A stretch of DNA of 8,707 nucleotides from Candidatus Omnitrophota bacterium (GTDB taxonomy: Bacteria; Omnitrophota; Gorgyraeia; Duberdicusellales; 4484-171), in the NCBI GenBank assembly GCA_030601015.1, contig JAUVUO010000039.1:1-8707 (forward strand). Reading direction: 5' to 3'. Both the position numbers and the translations under genes were made by a program. How positions within the stretch are numbered: the first letter of the stretch is position 1; every line of letters starts with the position of its first letter. Under the pieces are notes generated by a model. It had not been told where the DNA came from. It did not search any database and saw only the letters and a program-made list of their open reading frames with translations. This document shows positions 1-7,659 of this stretch, one piece after another.

Positions 1-16
1 AATAAATAAAAAAAAC

Positions 17-44
17 TTGTCAAACTTTGTTAAGCTGATATACT
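17..44 (+). promoter_or_regulatory. Putative sigma-70 promoter for purU
   Basis: TTGTCA (17-22) and TATACT (39-44) each match the -35 and -10 consensus at five of six positions and are 16 bp apart. An A-rich run just upstream could act as an UP element. Transcription would begin near position 51, giving a leader of about 40 nt before the ATG at 90. This is inferred from sequence match only. AT-rich DNA yields such matches by chance, but the spacing and position before the first gene are good. Confidence 0.5.
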
Positions 45-89
45 TCGAGTTATAGTTTTTTTATTAATTAAAAAGTGTTTACTTTCAAG

Positions 90-941
90 ATGAATAAAGC
101 TGTACTTTTAATATCGTGCAAAGACCGGAAAGGCATAACTGCTTCTATTACCGATTTTGTGTTTCGTAATAATGGTAATATTGAACACGCGGATCAGCAT
201 ATTGATTTTCAGTCAAATATTTTTTTTATGCGTATTGAATGGTCTTTAGAAACATTTAAAATCCCCCAAAAAAAAATCGCAAAAAATTTTTTACCGCTCG
301 CTGAAAAATTTAGTATGAGCTGGAATCTTTATTTTATTCAAGAACTTCCCAAAATAGCGATATTTACTTCTAAACACACACATTGTTTATACGATCTGCT
401 TCTCAAAATCAAACAGAAAATTTTTAAATGTGAAATTCCATTAATAATAAGCAATCACTCAAACGCAGCTCCCGTGGCTAAAGAGTTTGGTATTAAATTT
501 TATAAATTTCCTAAGAATTCACAAAACAAATTACTTACCGAAAAAAAAGAGATAAAATTGCTTAAAAAAGAAAAAATTAATCTTGTCGTTCTTGCTAGGT
601 ATATGCAAACTCTAACTAAACAATTTATTTCAGAGTTCCCAAATCAAATAATAAATATTCATCACTCTTTTTTGCCGGCATTTATAGGCAGAGATCCTTA
701 CACTCAGGCTTATACCAGAGGAGTAAAGATAATTGGGGCAACCGGCCACTACGTAACTGAACAATTAGATTCCGGCCCGATTATTGAACAAGATATTGTT
801 CGGGTCAACCATAGAAGTTCTTTAGACGATTTGAAGAGAGAAGGCCAGGAATTAGAAAGAGTTGTTTTAAACCGAGCCGTTCGTTGGCATTTAGAACGCA
901 AAATTTTAGTTTATGATAACAAAACTGTAGTCTTTGATTAA
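90..941 (+). CDS. purU: Formyltetrahydrofolate deformylase PurU
   Basis: This cytoplasmic enzyme hydrolyses 10-formyl-tetrahydrofolate to formate and tetrahydrofolate, balancing one-carbon pools and supplying formate for purine synthesis. Counting from the ATG at 90 (283 residues, the normal family length), residues 1-80 look like an ACT domain opening with LLISCKDRKGI. Residues 88-283 form a formyltransferase domain like that of PurN. The catalytic triad of the family is visible: Asn189 and His191 in NIHHSFLP, and Asp227 in QLDSGPII. The ISNH segment near residue 120 is also typical. A GTG at 75 would add five residues (MFTFK). I prefer ATG 90 because family proteins usually start shortly before the LLISC strand, although neither start has a clear Shine-Dalgarno sequence. 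The 107-bp gap and unrelated function suggest it is transcribed apart from the downstream sugar locus. Confidence 0.93.
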   Translation: MNKAVLLISCKDRKGITASITDFVFRNNGNIEHADQHIDFQSNIFFMRIEWSLETFKIPQKKIAKNFLPLAEKFSMSWNLYFIQELPKIAIFTSKHTHCLYDLLLKIKQKIFKCEIPLIISNHSNAAPVAKEFGIKFYKFPKNSQNKLLTEKKEIKLLKKEKINLVVLARYMQTLTKQFISEFPNQIINIHHSFLPAFIGRDPYTQAYTRGVKIIGATGHYVTEQLDSGPIIEQDIVRVNHRSSLDDLKREGQELERVVLNRAVRWHLERKILVYDNKTVVFD

Positions 942-979
942 ATTATTGCAAAAAATTGTATTTATGATAAATTGTTATT

Positions 980-1008
980 ATGCAAATCTAGCTATTTCGG
1001 TTTATAAC
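980..1008 (+). promoter_or_regulatory. Weak candidate promoter ahead of the sugar-uptake operon
   Basis: TATAAC (1003-1008) is a good -10 hexamer in the 107-bp gap between purU and the binding-protein gene, but the best-placed -35 (ATGCAA, 980-985) matches only three of six positions. The gap is very AT-rich and has no clear hairpin with a T-run, so I see no purU terminator. An imperfect inverted repeat (TGATAA, ATTG, TTATTA; near 965-980) could be an operator but is weak. A promoter is expected here on gene-order grounds; the exact site is uncertain. Confidence 0.25.
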
Positions 1009-1037
1009 TCCTAATTTATTACTAAAAAAAAAAATTG

Positions 1038-1043
1038 AAGGAG
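1038..1043 (+). promoter_or_regulatory. Shine-Dalgarno site of the binding-protein gene
   Basis: AAGGAG lies five bases before the ATG at 1049 and fixes that start. It is far stronger than the signals before the two permease genes, which probably rely partly on translational coupling. Strong translation of the binding protein fits the excess of this subunit usual in ABC importers. Confidence 0.75.
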
Positions 1044-1048
1044 AAAAT

Positions 1049-2341
1049 ATGAAAAATTTGTTAAAATTTTTATCTATAGTGTTAATTATTCCTTTTGTTT
1101 TATCCGGTTGCGGATCTCAAGAGACAAAAGACGAAAAAATAATTATCTGGCACTGGATGAATGACCGAAAAGAAACTTTTGATAATCTGGCTTCTCTATA
1201 TAAAGAGCAAACCGGCTTAATTGTCGAATTCAAACTTTTCTCGCCTCCGGATATTTATTCTCAAAAAGTAATTGCTGCTGCCAGGTCCGGCAAACTTCCC
1301 GACATTTTCGGTATCATAGGTGAAAAAAAGACTATGTCCTCATTTATTAAAGCCAAATATATTTTAAATTTGACCCCCTACATGAAAGAGAATGATAAAT
1401 CCTGGCAAAATTCTTTTTATCCTCAGGCGTTGGATGTAAATAGATTTAAAAAAGATAACACCTATAACGTAGAAGAAGGAATTTACGGTGTACCTATTGA
1501 TATTACTATTATGGAATTTGTTTATAATAAAGACATTTTTACGAAAGCCGGATTAGACCCTGAAAGGCCACCTGAAACTTTTGCCGAATTTTTAAGTTAC
1601 GCGAAAAAAATAAAAGAAACTCTGGGCATAAATGGATTTATCAGCGGTTGGGGAGAGGGATGGCTTATTAATGCTCTTGCGGTTGAATGGGCAATCAATT
1701 TAATGGGTGAAGAAAAATTTATCCAAACTATTGAAGGCAAGATACCTTACACAGATAAACAATGGGTAGAAGTTTTTTCTATGTTTTTAAAAATGGAACA
1801 AAACGGGATATTAGCAAACAACATAACTACCATGATTAATAAAGAGGCTGAAGACCTTTTTTCAAGAGGACAATCCGCTTTTTCTTTTAACGGCAGCTGG
1901 GCTGTAAATGTTTATAAACAATTGGCCCCGGATTTAAATTATAATTTTTTTCCTTTACCAAAAATTTCAAATGAGCATCCAGTTAAAATTTGGGGCGGCG
2001 CAGGTTCGTCGTTCTTGATAAACAATTCTTCTAAAAATAAAAAAAATGCTGTTAATTTTTTAAAATGGATGACTGCAAAAGACCAACAAAACCTTTTAGC
2101 TAAAGAAACCAATAATCTACCTTCAATAAAAAATTGTCAAGAAGGGTTAACGGGTGTTCTTGCTGATATGATTGATGATCTTGATAACCTCACCCATCCT
2201 AATATATGGCCTGTAAATGAAAATTCCAGAGTGTTGGAAGCTATTATATCCGGATTGCAGCAGATAGTAATGGGACTAAAGACGCCGGAAGAAGTTGCCG
2301 CAGAAATTCAAAAAGTAAAAGAAAGGGGTTCTCCTAAATGA
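1049..2341 (+). CDS. Sugar ABC transporter substrate-binding lipoprotein (family 1)
   Basis: This is the extracytoplasmic receptor that captures a sugar or oligosaccharide and delivers it to the two permeases encoded next. It has 430 residues, a usual length. A hydrophobic leader ends in the lipobox LSGC, with Cys21 the predicted lipidated residue, so the mature protein should be membrane-anchored. Features typical of the MalE/UgpB-like family include GKLPDIFG (81-88), GIYGVPID (144-151), the segment around FVYNKDIFTKAGLDP (157-171), GQSAFSFNGSWA (274-285), and VNFLKWMTAKDQQ (335-347) before a C-terminal helical end. The stop overlaps the next start by 4 bp (ATGA), indicating translational coupling. 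The ligand cannot be read from sequence; the adjacent glycosidases suggest a glucan-type or other oligosaccharide. Confidence 0.92.
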   Translation: MKNLLKFLSIVLIIPFVLSGCGSQETKDEKIIIWHWMNDRKETFDNLASLYKEQTGLIVEFKLFSPPDIYSQKVIAAARSGKLPDIFGIIGEKKTMSSFIKAKYILNLTPYMKENDKSWQNSFYPQALDVNRFKKDNTYNVEEGIYGVPIDITIMEFVYNKDIFTKAGLDPERPPETFAEFLSYAKKIKETLGINGFISGWGEGWLINALAVEWAINLMGEEKFIQTIEGKIPYTDKQWVEVFSMFLKMEQNGILANNITTMINKEAEDLFSRGQSAFSFNGSWAVNVYKQLAPDLNYNFFPLPKISNEHPVKIWGGAGSSFLINNSSKNKKNAVNFLKWMTAKDQQNLLAKETNNLPSIKNCQEGLTGVLADMIDDLDNLTHPNIWPVNENSRVLEAIISGLQQIVMGLKTPEEVAAEIQKVKERGSPK

Positions 2342-3213
2342 ATGACTATAGGCCTAAAGATAAAGCAGCCAATTTTTCCTTTGTTTTTCCGGCATTATTA
2401 ATTTTTTCTGTTTTTTATATTTATCCCTTTTTTTATTCTTTTGTATTAAGCCTCCATAGATCTGATGGTATTTTTACATACGATTTTATTGGATTAGCTC
2501 ATTTTCGAGATATTTTTCAGGATAAAGCATGGTGGCGTTCTTTTTATAATGGCGGTTTTATTACCTTTTGGGCTTTAACATTTCAAAACGTGCTGGCATT
2601 TGCCTTAGCCCTGGGAGTTGATAAGGCAATAAAAACAGGTAAAATTTACCGGGTAATATTTTTCATTCTTCCTGTTTTATCAGAAATAATCATCGGTTTA
2701 TTAATGAGAACGATACTTTTATCAGAACCGGGGATTCTAAATCATTGGTTAAATCAAATTGGTTTTGGATTTATAACCCGTGACTGGCTTGCTCCGAATT
2801 TCGCGCTTTTAACTACTGCTTTAGTCCATTGTTGGAAAGGATTCGGATGGGCTTTTATAATTTTACTTGCGGGACTTCAAACAATCCCCGAACAGCTTTA
2901 CGAAGCCGCAAAAATTGACGGGGCAAGCTATATACAAAGATTTTTCAAAATCACTTTACCTTTACTTATGCCGGTAGTTTCTATGGTTGTAGTTCTAACT
3001 CTTTTAGGCACAATGCAGGCATTCGCGATGGTACTCTCTCTAACTCGAGGAACCGGCAGGTTAACTGAAGTGCCTGTAATGATTATATATAATCATCTCA
3101 GAGGTAATCAAGTTGGGCTGGCCTGTGCCGAAGGCATTATTTTAGGTGCCGTATTAGTAATTGTTTCGTTTGGTATGTTTGCTTTTTCCAAATGGATAAA
3201 GGATAAAACTTAA
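2338..3213 (+). CDS. Sugar ABC transporter permease, MalF/UgpA type
   Basis: This is an inner-membrane permease subunit of a carbohydrate importer, pairing with the product of the next gene. It has 291 residues with about six hydrophobic segments (roughly 13-36, 72-95, 104-127, 155-180, 207-228, 264-285). The cytoplasmic EAA loop that docks the ATPase is clear at residues 189-208 (EAAKIDGA, then F, I and LP at the family spacing). The start overlaps the preceding stop by 4 bp, and the next gene begins one base after this stop. With no long periplasmic insert it resembles UgpA or LacF more than E. coli MalF. The substrate is not specified by the sequence. Confidence 0.93.
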   Translation: MNDYRPKDKAANFSFVFPALLIFSVFYIYPFFYSFVLSLHRSDGIFTYDFIGLAHFRDIFQDKAWWRSFYNGGFITFWALTFQNVLAFALALGVDKAIKTGKIYRVIFFILPVLSEIIIGLLMRTILLSEPGILNHWLNQIGFGFITRDWLAPNFALLTTALVHCWKGFGWAFIILLAGLQTIPEQLYEAAKIDGASYIQRFFKITLPLLMPVVSMVVVLTLLGTMQAFAMVLSLTRGTGRLTEVPVMIIYNHLRGNQVGLACAEGIILGAVLVIVSFGMFAFSKWIKDKT

Positions 3214-3214
3214 T

Positions 3215-4051
3215 ATGATCGTTAAACCAAAAAATCTTATAGGGCTTATACTTTTACACACTTTTCTTATAAGTGTAGCTTTGAGTTGTATCTGCCCTCT
3301 GTTCTGGATGATTAATTCTTCTTTTAAAACTAACGAAGAATTTCGTAATGATTATGGCCTAGAACCGGCAGAGGAATTTAATTTGGAAAACTACAAAAAA
3401 GCAATCTTTGACGGAGATATGGGCATCTACTTCCTTAATAGCGTTTTTTACACTTTTATAACTGTTTTTATCATAGTTATCATGTCTTCTTTAGCAGCAT
3501 TTGCTTTTTCCCGTTTACAATTCCCCGGTAAAGATATCATCTTATTCATATTTCTTACTGCTATGATGATACCGCTGCCTGCGGGGTTCGTTCCTGTATA
3601 TATTCTTTTAAACAAATTACATTTAGCCAACCGAATAGGGTATGTTATGGCTATGTCTAATATGGGGTTATCTCTTAGTATCTATCTGCTTAAAACTTTT
3701 TTTGACCAAATACCTCGAGACCTGGAAGATGCTGCCAGTATAGATGGATGTAATAAACTTGGAATTTGGTGGAATGTTGGGATGCCTTTGGTTGCACCTG
3801 CTTTAGCTGTCGTCATTATTGTCAATTCTTTAACAGTATGGAATGAATTCGTATTAGCGTCTCTAATGTTTACAAATGCTAAATTGATGCCCGTACAAGT
3901 TGGGTTAATGGAATTTTATAATAAAAATGTCATTGACCACACTCTTCTTATGGCTTCGTTAGCTATAGCAGCTATACCAATAATAATTATTTATATAATA
4001 ATGCAAAAACACATTATTAAAGGAATAACCTCAGGAGCTATGGTAGGATGA
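3215..4051 (+). CDS. Sugar ABC transporter permease, MalG/UgpE type
   Basis: This is the second membrane subunit of the importer. It has 278 residues with about six membrane segments (roughly 9-32, 72-98, 107-131, 139-160, 190-215, 244-263). The EAA-type loop is at 171-191 (EDAASIDG ... MPL) and offers the second docking site for an ATP-binding subunit. The end, IIKGITSGAMVG, is the conserved MalG-type tail. It starts one base after the previous stop, and its own stop overlaps the next ATG by 4 bp, so the downstream glycosidase is translationally coupled to the transporter. No ATPase gene follows, which points to a shared ATPase encoded elsewhere. Confidence 0.93.
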   Translation: MIVKPKNLIGLILLHTFLISVALSCICPLFWMINSSFKTNEEFRNDYGLEPAEEFNLENYKKAIFDGDMGIYFLNSVFYTFITVFIIVIMSSLAAFAFSRLQFPGKDIILFIFLTAMMIPLPAGFVPVYILLNKLHLANRIGYVMAMSNMGLSLSIYLLKTFFDQIPRDLEDAASIDGCNKLGIWWNVGMPLVAPALAVVIIVNSLTVWNEFVLASLMFTNAKLMPVQVGLMEFYNKNVIDHTLLMASLAIAAIPIIIIYIIMQKHIIKGITSGAMVG

Positions 4052-6330
4052 AAAAAATATTAAACAAAAATAAAACAATTTCATGTTTGATCTTATTTTG
4101 TACAGTGTTCTTTTTTTTAATTATTCAGTGTTGTTATGCTCACGAAACTTCAGCTGAAGTTAATAAAGCCTGGTCTCTTTTAGGCAAAAAAGAATTTGAT
4201 AAAGTCTTTAAACTCACAAACGACTCGATATCCAAATACACGGATAAAGCCAATAAATTAGCTGAAGGTTTAAATGATTTTCCTCATAAAGGTGAAGAAA
4301 ATAATTATGAAATTATGAATAATGTGGCTACTTGTTATTTTATAAAAGCCGAAGCATTAGAGGATGTCGGAAAAATCGAAGAGGCTATAACAGTTTTACA
4401 AGAAGTTATTACAAAATATCCATACGCGCAAAGTTTTGACCCTCGAGGCTGGTATTGGTCAATAAAAGAAAAAGCTGAAATAACTATAGGTAGGTTAAAA
4501 GGCGGCGGTATCATTGAAATTAACATTATAGAAAAAGATGTTTTAATAAATCTTTATGATACCGGGACTGAATTCCCGGTTAATTATTCAAAATATGGTA
4601 AATTCATAAATGTAGGGACTAAAGACTATAAATATGTCGTAGATGACCCCATAGGGCTGGCTACCGCAACTGGAGAAGGAATTTATCCTAATACTACTTC
4701 TGTAAAATTCGATCCTGAATTTGTAAAAATTAAAAAAACTCTCAGCAAAATAAATCATTGGGATATTTTTAATAGCCGTGATTTTAAAACAGCGTTTTAC
4801 AAATGGAACATTGCATCTGAGCCTCCCGCAGTAAAACTTTTTTTTATTGCCGAACTCCTGGAAAGAAGCGGACATATAAAACAGGCGATTAAGGCCTATT
4901 ATGCAATTTTAGTGCATTTCCCCAATAGTTACGGCTGGACATACTGGCAAACTCCCTGGTATATAGGGAAAGCTTCTATTTATAGAATTAAATTCCTTAT
5001 CACTAACAATCCCAATTTAAATTTAAAATTTGAGAATGCAGAAATAAAAGTTTTAAATGGATATGATAACAGCGTCCGTAATGATATTTTTATAACAAAT
5101 CCCGGGAAATTATCAAAAATGTCTATTTGGGAAAAAATACACCCAGAGAAGAGAAAGGTATCAACAAAAATTAAAGAAACAGCAGGAGAATATGTTAAAT
5201 TAGTCAATTACAAAAATGGTGATTGGGAATTATTTGTAGATAACAAACCTTTTATTATTAAGGGAATAACCTATGCCCCTACAAGAGTTGGCGAATCACC
5301 GGATAAAGGAACATTAGCCAATTGGACAACTCAGGATTTAAATAAAAATGGTTTAATTGATTCCCCTTTTGAGGCCTGGGTAGATAAAAACAAAAACAAC
5401 ATTCAAGATCCTGATGAAAAAGCTATAGGTGATTTTGCTTTATTAAAAGAAATGGGTGTTAACACCATAAGGTTATACCACCAACCGGATAATTTAAATA
5501 AATCTCTCATTAGAAAACTATACGACGATTACGGTATATATATTATGCTTGGGGATTTTCTCGGTAAGTATACCTTAGGAAGCGGTGCGGAATGGGAGAA
5601 AGGAACTGATTATGACAATCCTAATGATAAAAAAAATATGCTTGAAAGCGTTAAAAAAATGGTTATGGAATTTAAAGATGAACCTGGAATACTCATGTGG
5701 TTATTAGGTAATGAAAATGTATATGGTTTAGGATGTAACGCGAACAAGAAACCTGACAGTTTTTTTAAATTCGCCAATGAAGCGGCTCTTTTAATAAAAA
5801 AACTTGACCCTAAAAATAGGCCTGTAGCAATAAGTTCGGGAGATATCTTGTTTTTAGATATATTTGCTAAAAATTGCCCTGACATTGATATTTTCGGTAC
5901 TAATTCTTATCGAGGAAAATATGGTTTTTTAGATTTATGGGACGAAGTTAAACGGATTAGCGGAAAACCGGCGATGATTACCGAATATGGAACTTCATCC
6001 TACGCGAAAAGTTATTCTGAAGAAGAAGGAGAAGAATATCAATCAAACTACCACAAAGGATGTTGGAATGATATAATGATAAATTCTAATGGCTATGGGG
6101 CAGGTAATGCTCTGGGAGGAATTGCTTTTGAATGGATAGACGAATGGTGGAAAGCTTATGAACCATTCTATCATGACAAAAAAGGTTTATTTAGCGGCCC
6201 GTTTCTTGACGGGTATATGCATGAAGAGTGGTTAGGCCTAACCTCTCATGGAACCGGCAAAGATTCCCCCTATCTAAGACAGCTAAAAAAGGCTTATTTC
6301 ACATATAAGGAGCTCTGGAATTTAAAATAA
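4048..6330 (+). CDS. Secreted TPR-like/clan GH-A glycosidase or transglycosidase
   Basis: This is an exported multidomain enzyme of 760 residues. A signal peptide ends near CCYA (about residue 31). Residues 38-150 and 262-318 are helical, TPR-like and resemble each other (AEALEDVGKIEEAI against AELLERSGHIKQAI, each followed by a Pro, Trp and Tyr-rich stretch). Residues 155-235 are unrecognised. From about 394 a clan GH-A barrel begins: DNKPFIIKGITYAP (398-411), MGVNTIRLYH (469-478), WLLGNEN with probable acid/base Glu556, and ITEYG with probable nucleophile Glu646, then GGIAFEWIDEWWK. This arrangement resembles GH2 C-terminal barrels and, at KGITYAP, GH72 glucanosyltransferases; the exact family and substrate are uncertain. 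Two acidic loops at 430-438 and 446-457 look calcium-binding. Four-bp overlap with the permease gene places it in the transporter operon, suggesting it generates or processes the imported sugar. Confidence 0.8.
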   Translation: MKKILNKNKTISCLILFCTVFFFLIIQCCYAHETSAEVNKAWSLLGKKEFDKVFKLTNDSISKYTDKANKLAEGLNDFPHKGEENNYEIMNNVATCYFIKAEALEDVGKIEEAITVLQEVITKYPYAQSFDPRGWYWSIKEKAEITIGRLKGGGIIEINIIEKDVLINLYDTGTEFPVNYSKYGKFINVGTKDYKYVVDDPIGLATATGEGIYPNTTSVKFDPEFVKIKKTLSKINHWDIFNSRDFKTAFYKWNIASEPPAVKLFFIAELLERSGHIKQAIKAYYAILVHFPNSYGWTYWQTPWYIGKASIYRIKFLITNNPNLNLKFENAEIKVLNGYDNSVRNDIFITNPGKLSKMSIWEKIHPEKRKVSTKIKETAGEYVKLVNYKNGDWELFVDNKPFIIKGITYAPTRVGESPDKGTLANWTTQDLNKNGLIDSPFEAWVDKNKNNIQDPDEKAIGDFALLKEMGVNTIRLYHQPDNLNKSLIRKLYDDYGIYIMLGDFLGKYTLGSGAEWEKGTDYDNPNDKKNMLESVKKMVMEFKDEPGILMWLLGNENVYGLGCNANKKPDSFFKFANEAALLIKKLDPKNRPVAISSGDILFLDIFAKNCPDIDIFGTNSYRGKYGFLDLWDEVKRISGKPAMITEYGTSSYAKSYSEEEGEEYQSNYHKGCWNDIMINSNGYGAGNALGGIAFEWIDEWWKAYEPFYHDKKGLFSGPFLDGYMHEEWLGLTSHGTGKDSPYLRQLKKAYFTYKELWNLK
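5335..5418 (+). other. Two EF-hand-like calcium loops inserted in the glycosidase
   Basis: Within the 760-residue enzyme, residues 430-438 (DLNKNGLID) and 446-457 (DKNKNNIQDPDE) carry the D-x-N-x-N-G/N spacing of calcium-binding loops seen in EF-hand, dockerin and related repeats. They fall between the first barrel strand (FIIKGITYAP) and the LLKEMGVNTIRLYH segment. The sister enzyme downstream has a shorter, different sequence at the equivalent place. Calcium binding is inferred from the pattern only. Confidence 0.5.
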
Positions 6331-6370
6331 CTTACCTTTACTTATTTTTTCATTTGTAGTAGAATAAAAT

Positions 6371-6398
6371 TTGTGAATAAAGTGACATTTCATAATAT
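6371..6398 (+). promoter_or_regulatory. Weak candidate promoter before the tandem-module gene
   Basis: TTGTGA (6371-6376) and TAATAT (6393-6398) are 16 bp apart in the 92-bp gap after the glycosidase. Both match the consensus only partly. The gap shows no terminator-like hairpin, so read-through from the transporter operon is equally possible. Confidence 0.22.
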
Positions 6399-6410
6399 TG
6401 GGTCAAATAG

Positions 6411-6418
6411 AAAGGAGG
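6411..6418 (+). promoter_or_regulatory. Strong Shine-Dalgarno site of the tandem-module gene
   Basis: AAAGGAGG lies four bases before the ATG at 6423, the best ribosome-binding match in the window. It fixes the start and suggests that the secreted binding protein is made in quantity. Confidence 0.8.
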
Positions 6419-6422
6419 GAAA

Positions 6423-7604
6423 ATGAAGAAAATAAGTATTTTAATGCTTATCAGCTTGGTTATATCTTTTTGCAGCTTCGGAATATCGAGTTTTAGTCAA
6501 GACTTAAAAGATTTTTATGTTTATTCTGACAAAAATTCACCATCAAATCACTTTATACCTAGTGGATGGATGGGAGATCATGGAGATATGAAATTCAATG
6601 ACCAAGAAACAAAAGAACAAGCATCCGGAGCAACTTCTATTAAATTAATTTATACAGCAAGGAAATCACAAAATAATGGGTGGGCAGGCATTTATTGGCA
6701 ATCAGCGCAAAACAATTGGGGTGAAAGAGATACAGGTTTCGACCTAACCGGTTACAATAAACTAGCTTTTAAAGCTAAAGGATTAGTGGGAGGGGAAATT
6801 ATAACTACTATTAAAATCGGTGGAATTACAACAAATTCTGTTACCGGAGAAGCTCTAACTTTTCCCGATTCAGACTCTGTAGAATATGGGCCGATTAAGT
6901 TAACTAACGAGTGGCAAGATTATTATATTAACCTTGTAGATAAAGACCTTTCATATATTAATGGAGGTTTGTGTATCGTTTTGAATGCTGATCATGCCGG
7001 AGGAGAACAAACAATTTATTTAGATGAAATTAAGTATACTTTTGACCCTACTTTAAGTAAAGAAAAATCTGGAGTAAACTTACCCTTCTATGTATACGCA
7101 GATAGTTCCTCTCTTGATAACCACTTTATACCAAGCGGTTGGATGCCTGCTACTTCCGGTAAAGATTTAAGAATAAATACAAATTGGAAAAATTTAGCCT
7201 TTAGCGGAGATAGTTGTCTGCGATTGGAATACAAAAATGTTTCAGGTACTCGTTGGGCTGGAATATATTGGCAGCAACCTGCAAATAACTGGGGGACTGT
7301 ACCCAAAGCCGGATTTAATTTACAAAGTGCTACTAAGCTTACCTTTTGGGCAAGAGGAGATAAGGGCGGCGAAGTTGTAACAGAATTTAAAATCGGCGGA
7401 ATAGCTAGCGGAGAGTACATTGATACAGACAGCGCAAGCATCGGCCCAATAGAACTAACTAAAGACTGGAAAGAGTATGAGATAGACTTAAGAGGCCGTG
7501 ACCTTTCTTATATAATTGGAGGCTTTGCTTGGGCAACTAATATTGACGTAAATGATCCTGAGGGTATAGTTTTCTATCTCGACGAAATTAAATACGAAAA
7601 CTAA
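6423..7604 (+). CDS. Secreted protein of two tandem carbohydrate-binding-like modules
   Basis: It has 393 residues with a signal peptide that probably ends near SSFSQ (about 21-26). The mature protein is almost entirely two copies of one module, residues 31-205 and 222-391. Shared stretches in order are FYVY (start of each), NHFIPSGWM, WAGIYWQ, NNWG, a GGE segment leading to KIGGI, a GPI...LT..W..Y segment, DLSYI followed by GG, and the closing YLDEIKY. The alternating beta-strand pattern, many exposed Trp and Tyr residues and the W..Y.I.L ending resemble jelly-roll (galactose-binding-like or CBM-type) domains, so glycan binding is the likely role; no catalytic residues are recognised. Copy 1 has a longer loop near 137-150. 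Its position between two secreted glycosidases suggests it holds their substrate. I cannot assign a named CBM family. Confidence 0.72.
   Translation: MKKISILMLISLVISFCSFGISSFSQDLKDFYVYSDKNSPSNHFIPSGWMGDHGDMKFNDQETKEQASGATSIKLIYTARKSQNNGWAGIYWQSAQNNWGERDTGFDLTGYNKLAFKAKGLVGGEIITTIKIGGITTNSVTGEALTFPDSDSVEYGPIKLTNEWQDYYINLVDKDLSYINGGLCIVLNADHAGGEQTIYLDEIKYTFDPTLSKEKSGVNLPFYVYADSSSLDNHFIPSGWMPATSGKDLRINTNWKNLAFSGDSCLRLEYKNVSGTRWAGIYWQQPANNWGTVPKAGFNLQSATKLTFWARGDKGGEVVTEFKIGGIASGEYIDTDSASIGPIELTKDWKEYEIDLRGRDLSYIIGGFAWATNIDVNDPEGIVFYLDEIKYEN
6513..7595 (+). repeat. Tandem domain duplication within the secreted binding protein
   Basis: Two protein modules of about 170-175 residues each (nt about 6513-7037 and 7086-7595) are joined by a short linker rich in Lys, Ser and Gly. 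Blocks such as NHFIPSGWM, WAGIYWQ, KIGGI and YLDEIKY are identical in both. DNA similarity is lower than protein similarity because codons have diverged, so the duplication is not recent and both copies appear to be under selection. Confidence 0.8.
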
Positions 7605-7641
7605 CGACTCTGCTTTAAAAATACATATTTTGTAAATCAAT

Positions 7642-7647
7642 AAGGAG
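7642..7647 (+). promoter_or_regulatory. Shine-Dalgarno site deciding the start of the second glycosidase
   Basis: AAGGAG lies 12 bases before the ATG at 7660, slightly long spacing. The next in-frame ATG (7681) would also leave a plausible signal peptide but is 33 bases from this site, so 7660 is preferred. Confidence 0.6.
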
Positions 7648-7659
7648 TAGAAAATTACT

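Noticed and set aside
4561..4580. Inverted repeat ACCGGGA / TCCCGGT with a 6-nt loop
   Set aside because: It lies inside the large glycosidase frame and no T-run follows, so it is not an intrinsic terminator. A 7-bp stem is plausible by chance.
5335..5418. Dockerin domain, implying a cellulosome
   Set aside because: The loops are internal to the barrel, only about 28 residues in all, and lack the duplicated helices of a dockerin. No cohesin is visible in the window.
4335..5885. Several minus-strand open frames of 63-95 codons
   Set aside because: All are antisense to the 760-residue enzyme, show no ribosome-binding sites or domain features, and are expected in AT-rich DNA.
6331..6352. T-rich run after the large glycosidase as a terminator
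   Set aside because: No stable G+C-rich stem precedes the TTTTTT run, so termination cannot be supported.
7088..7441. 117-codon open frame on the minus strand
   Set aside because: It is antisense to the second binding module, whose frame is clearly conserved between the two copies. The minus-strand product has no recognisable features or start signal.
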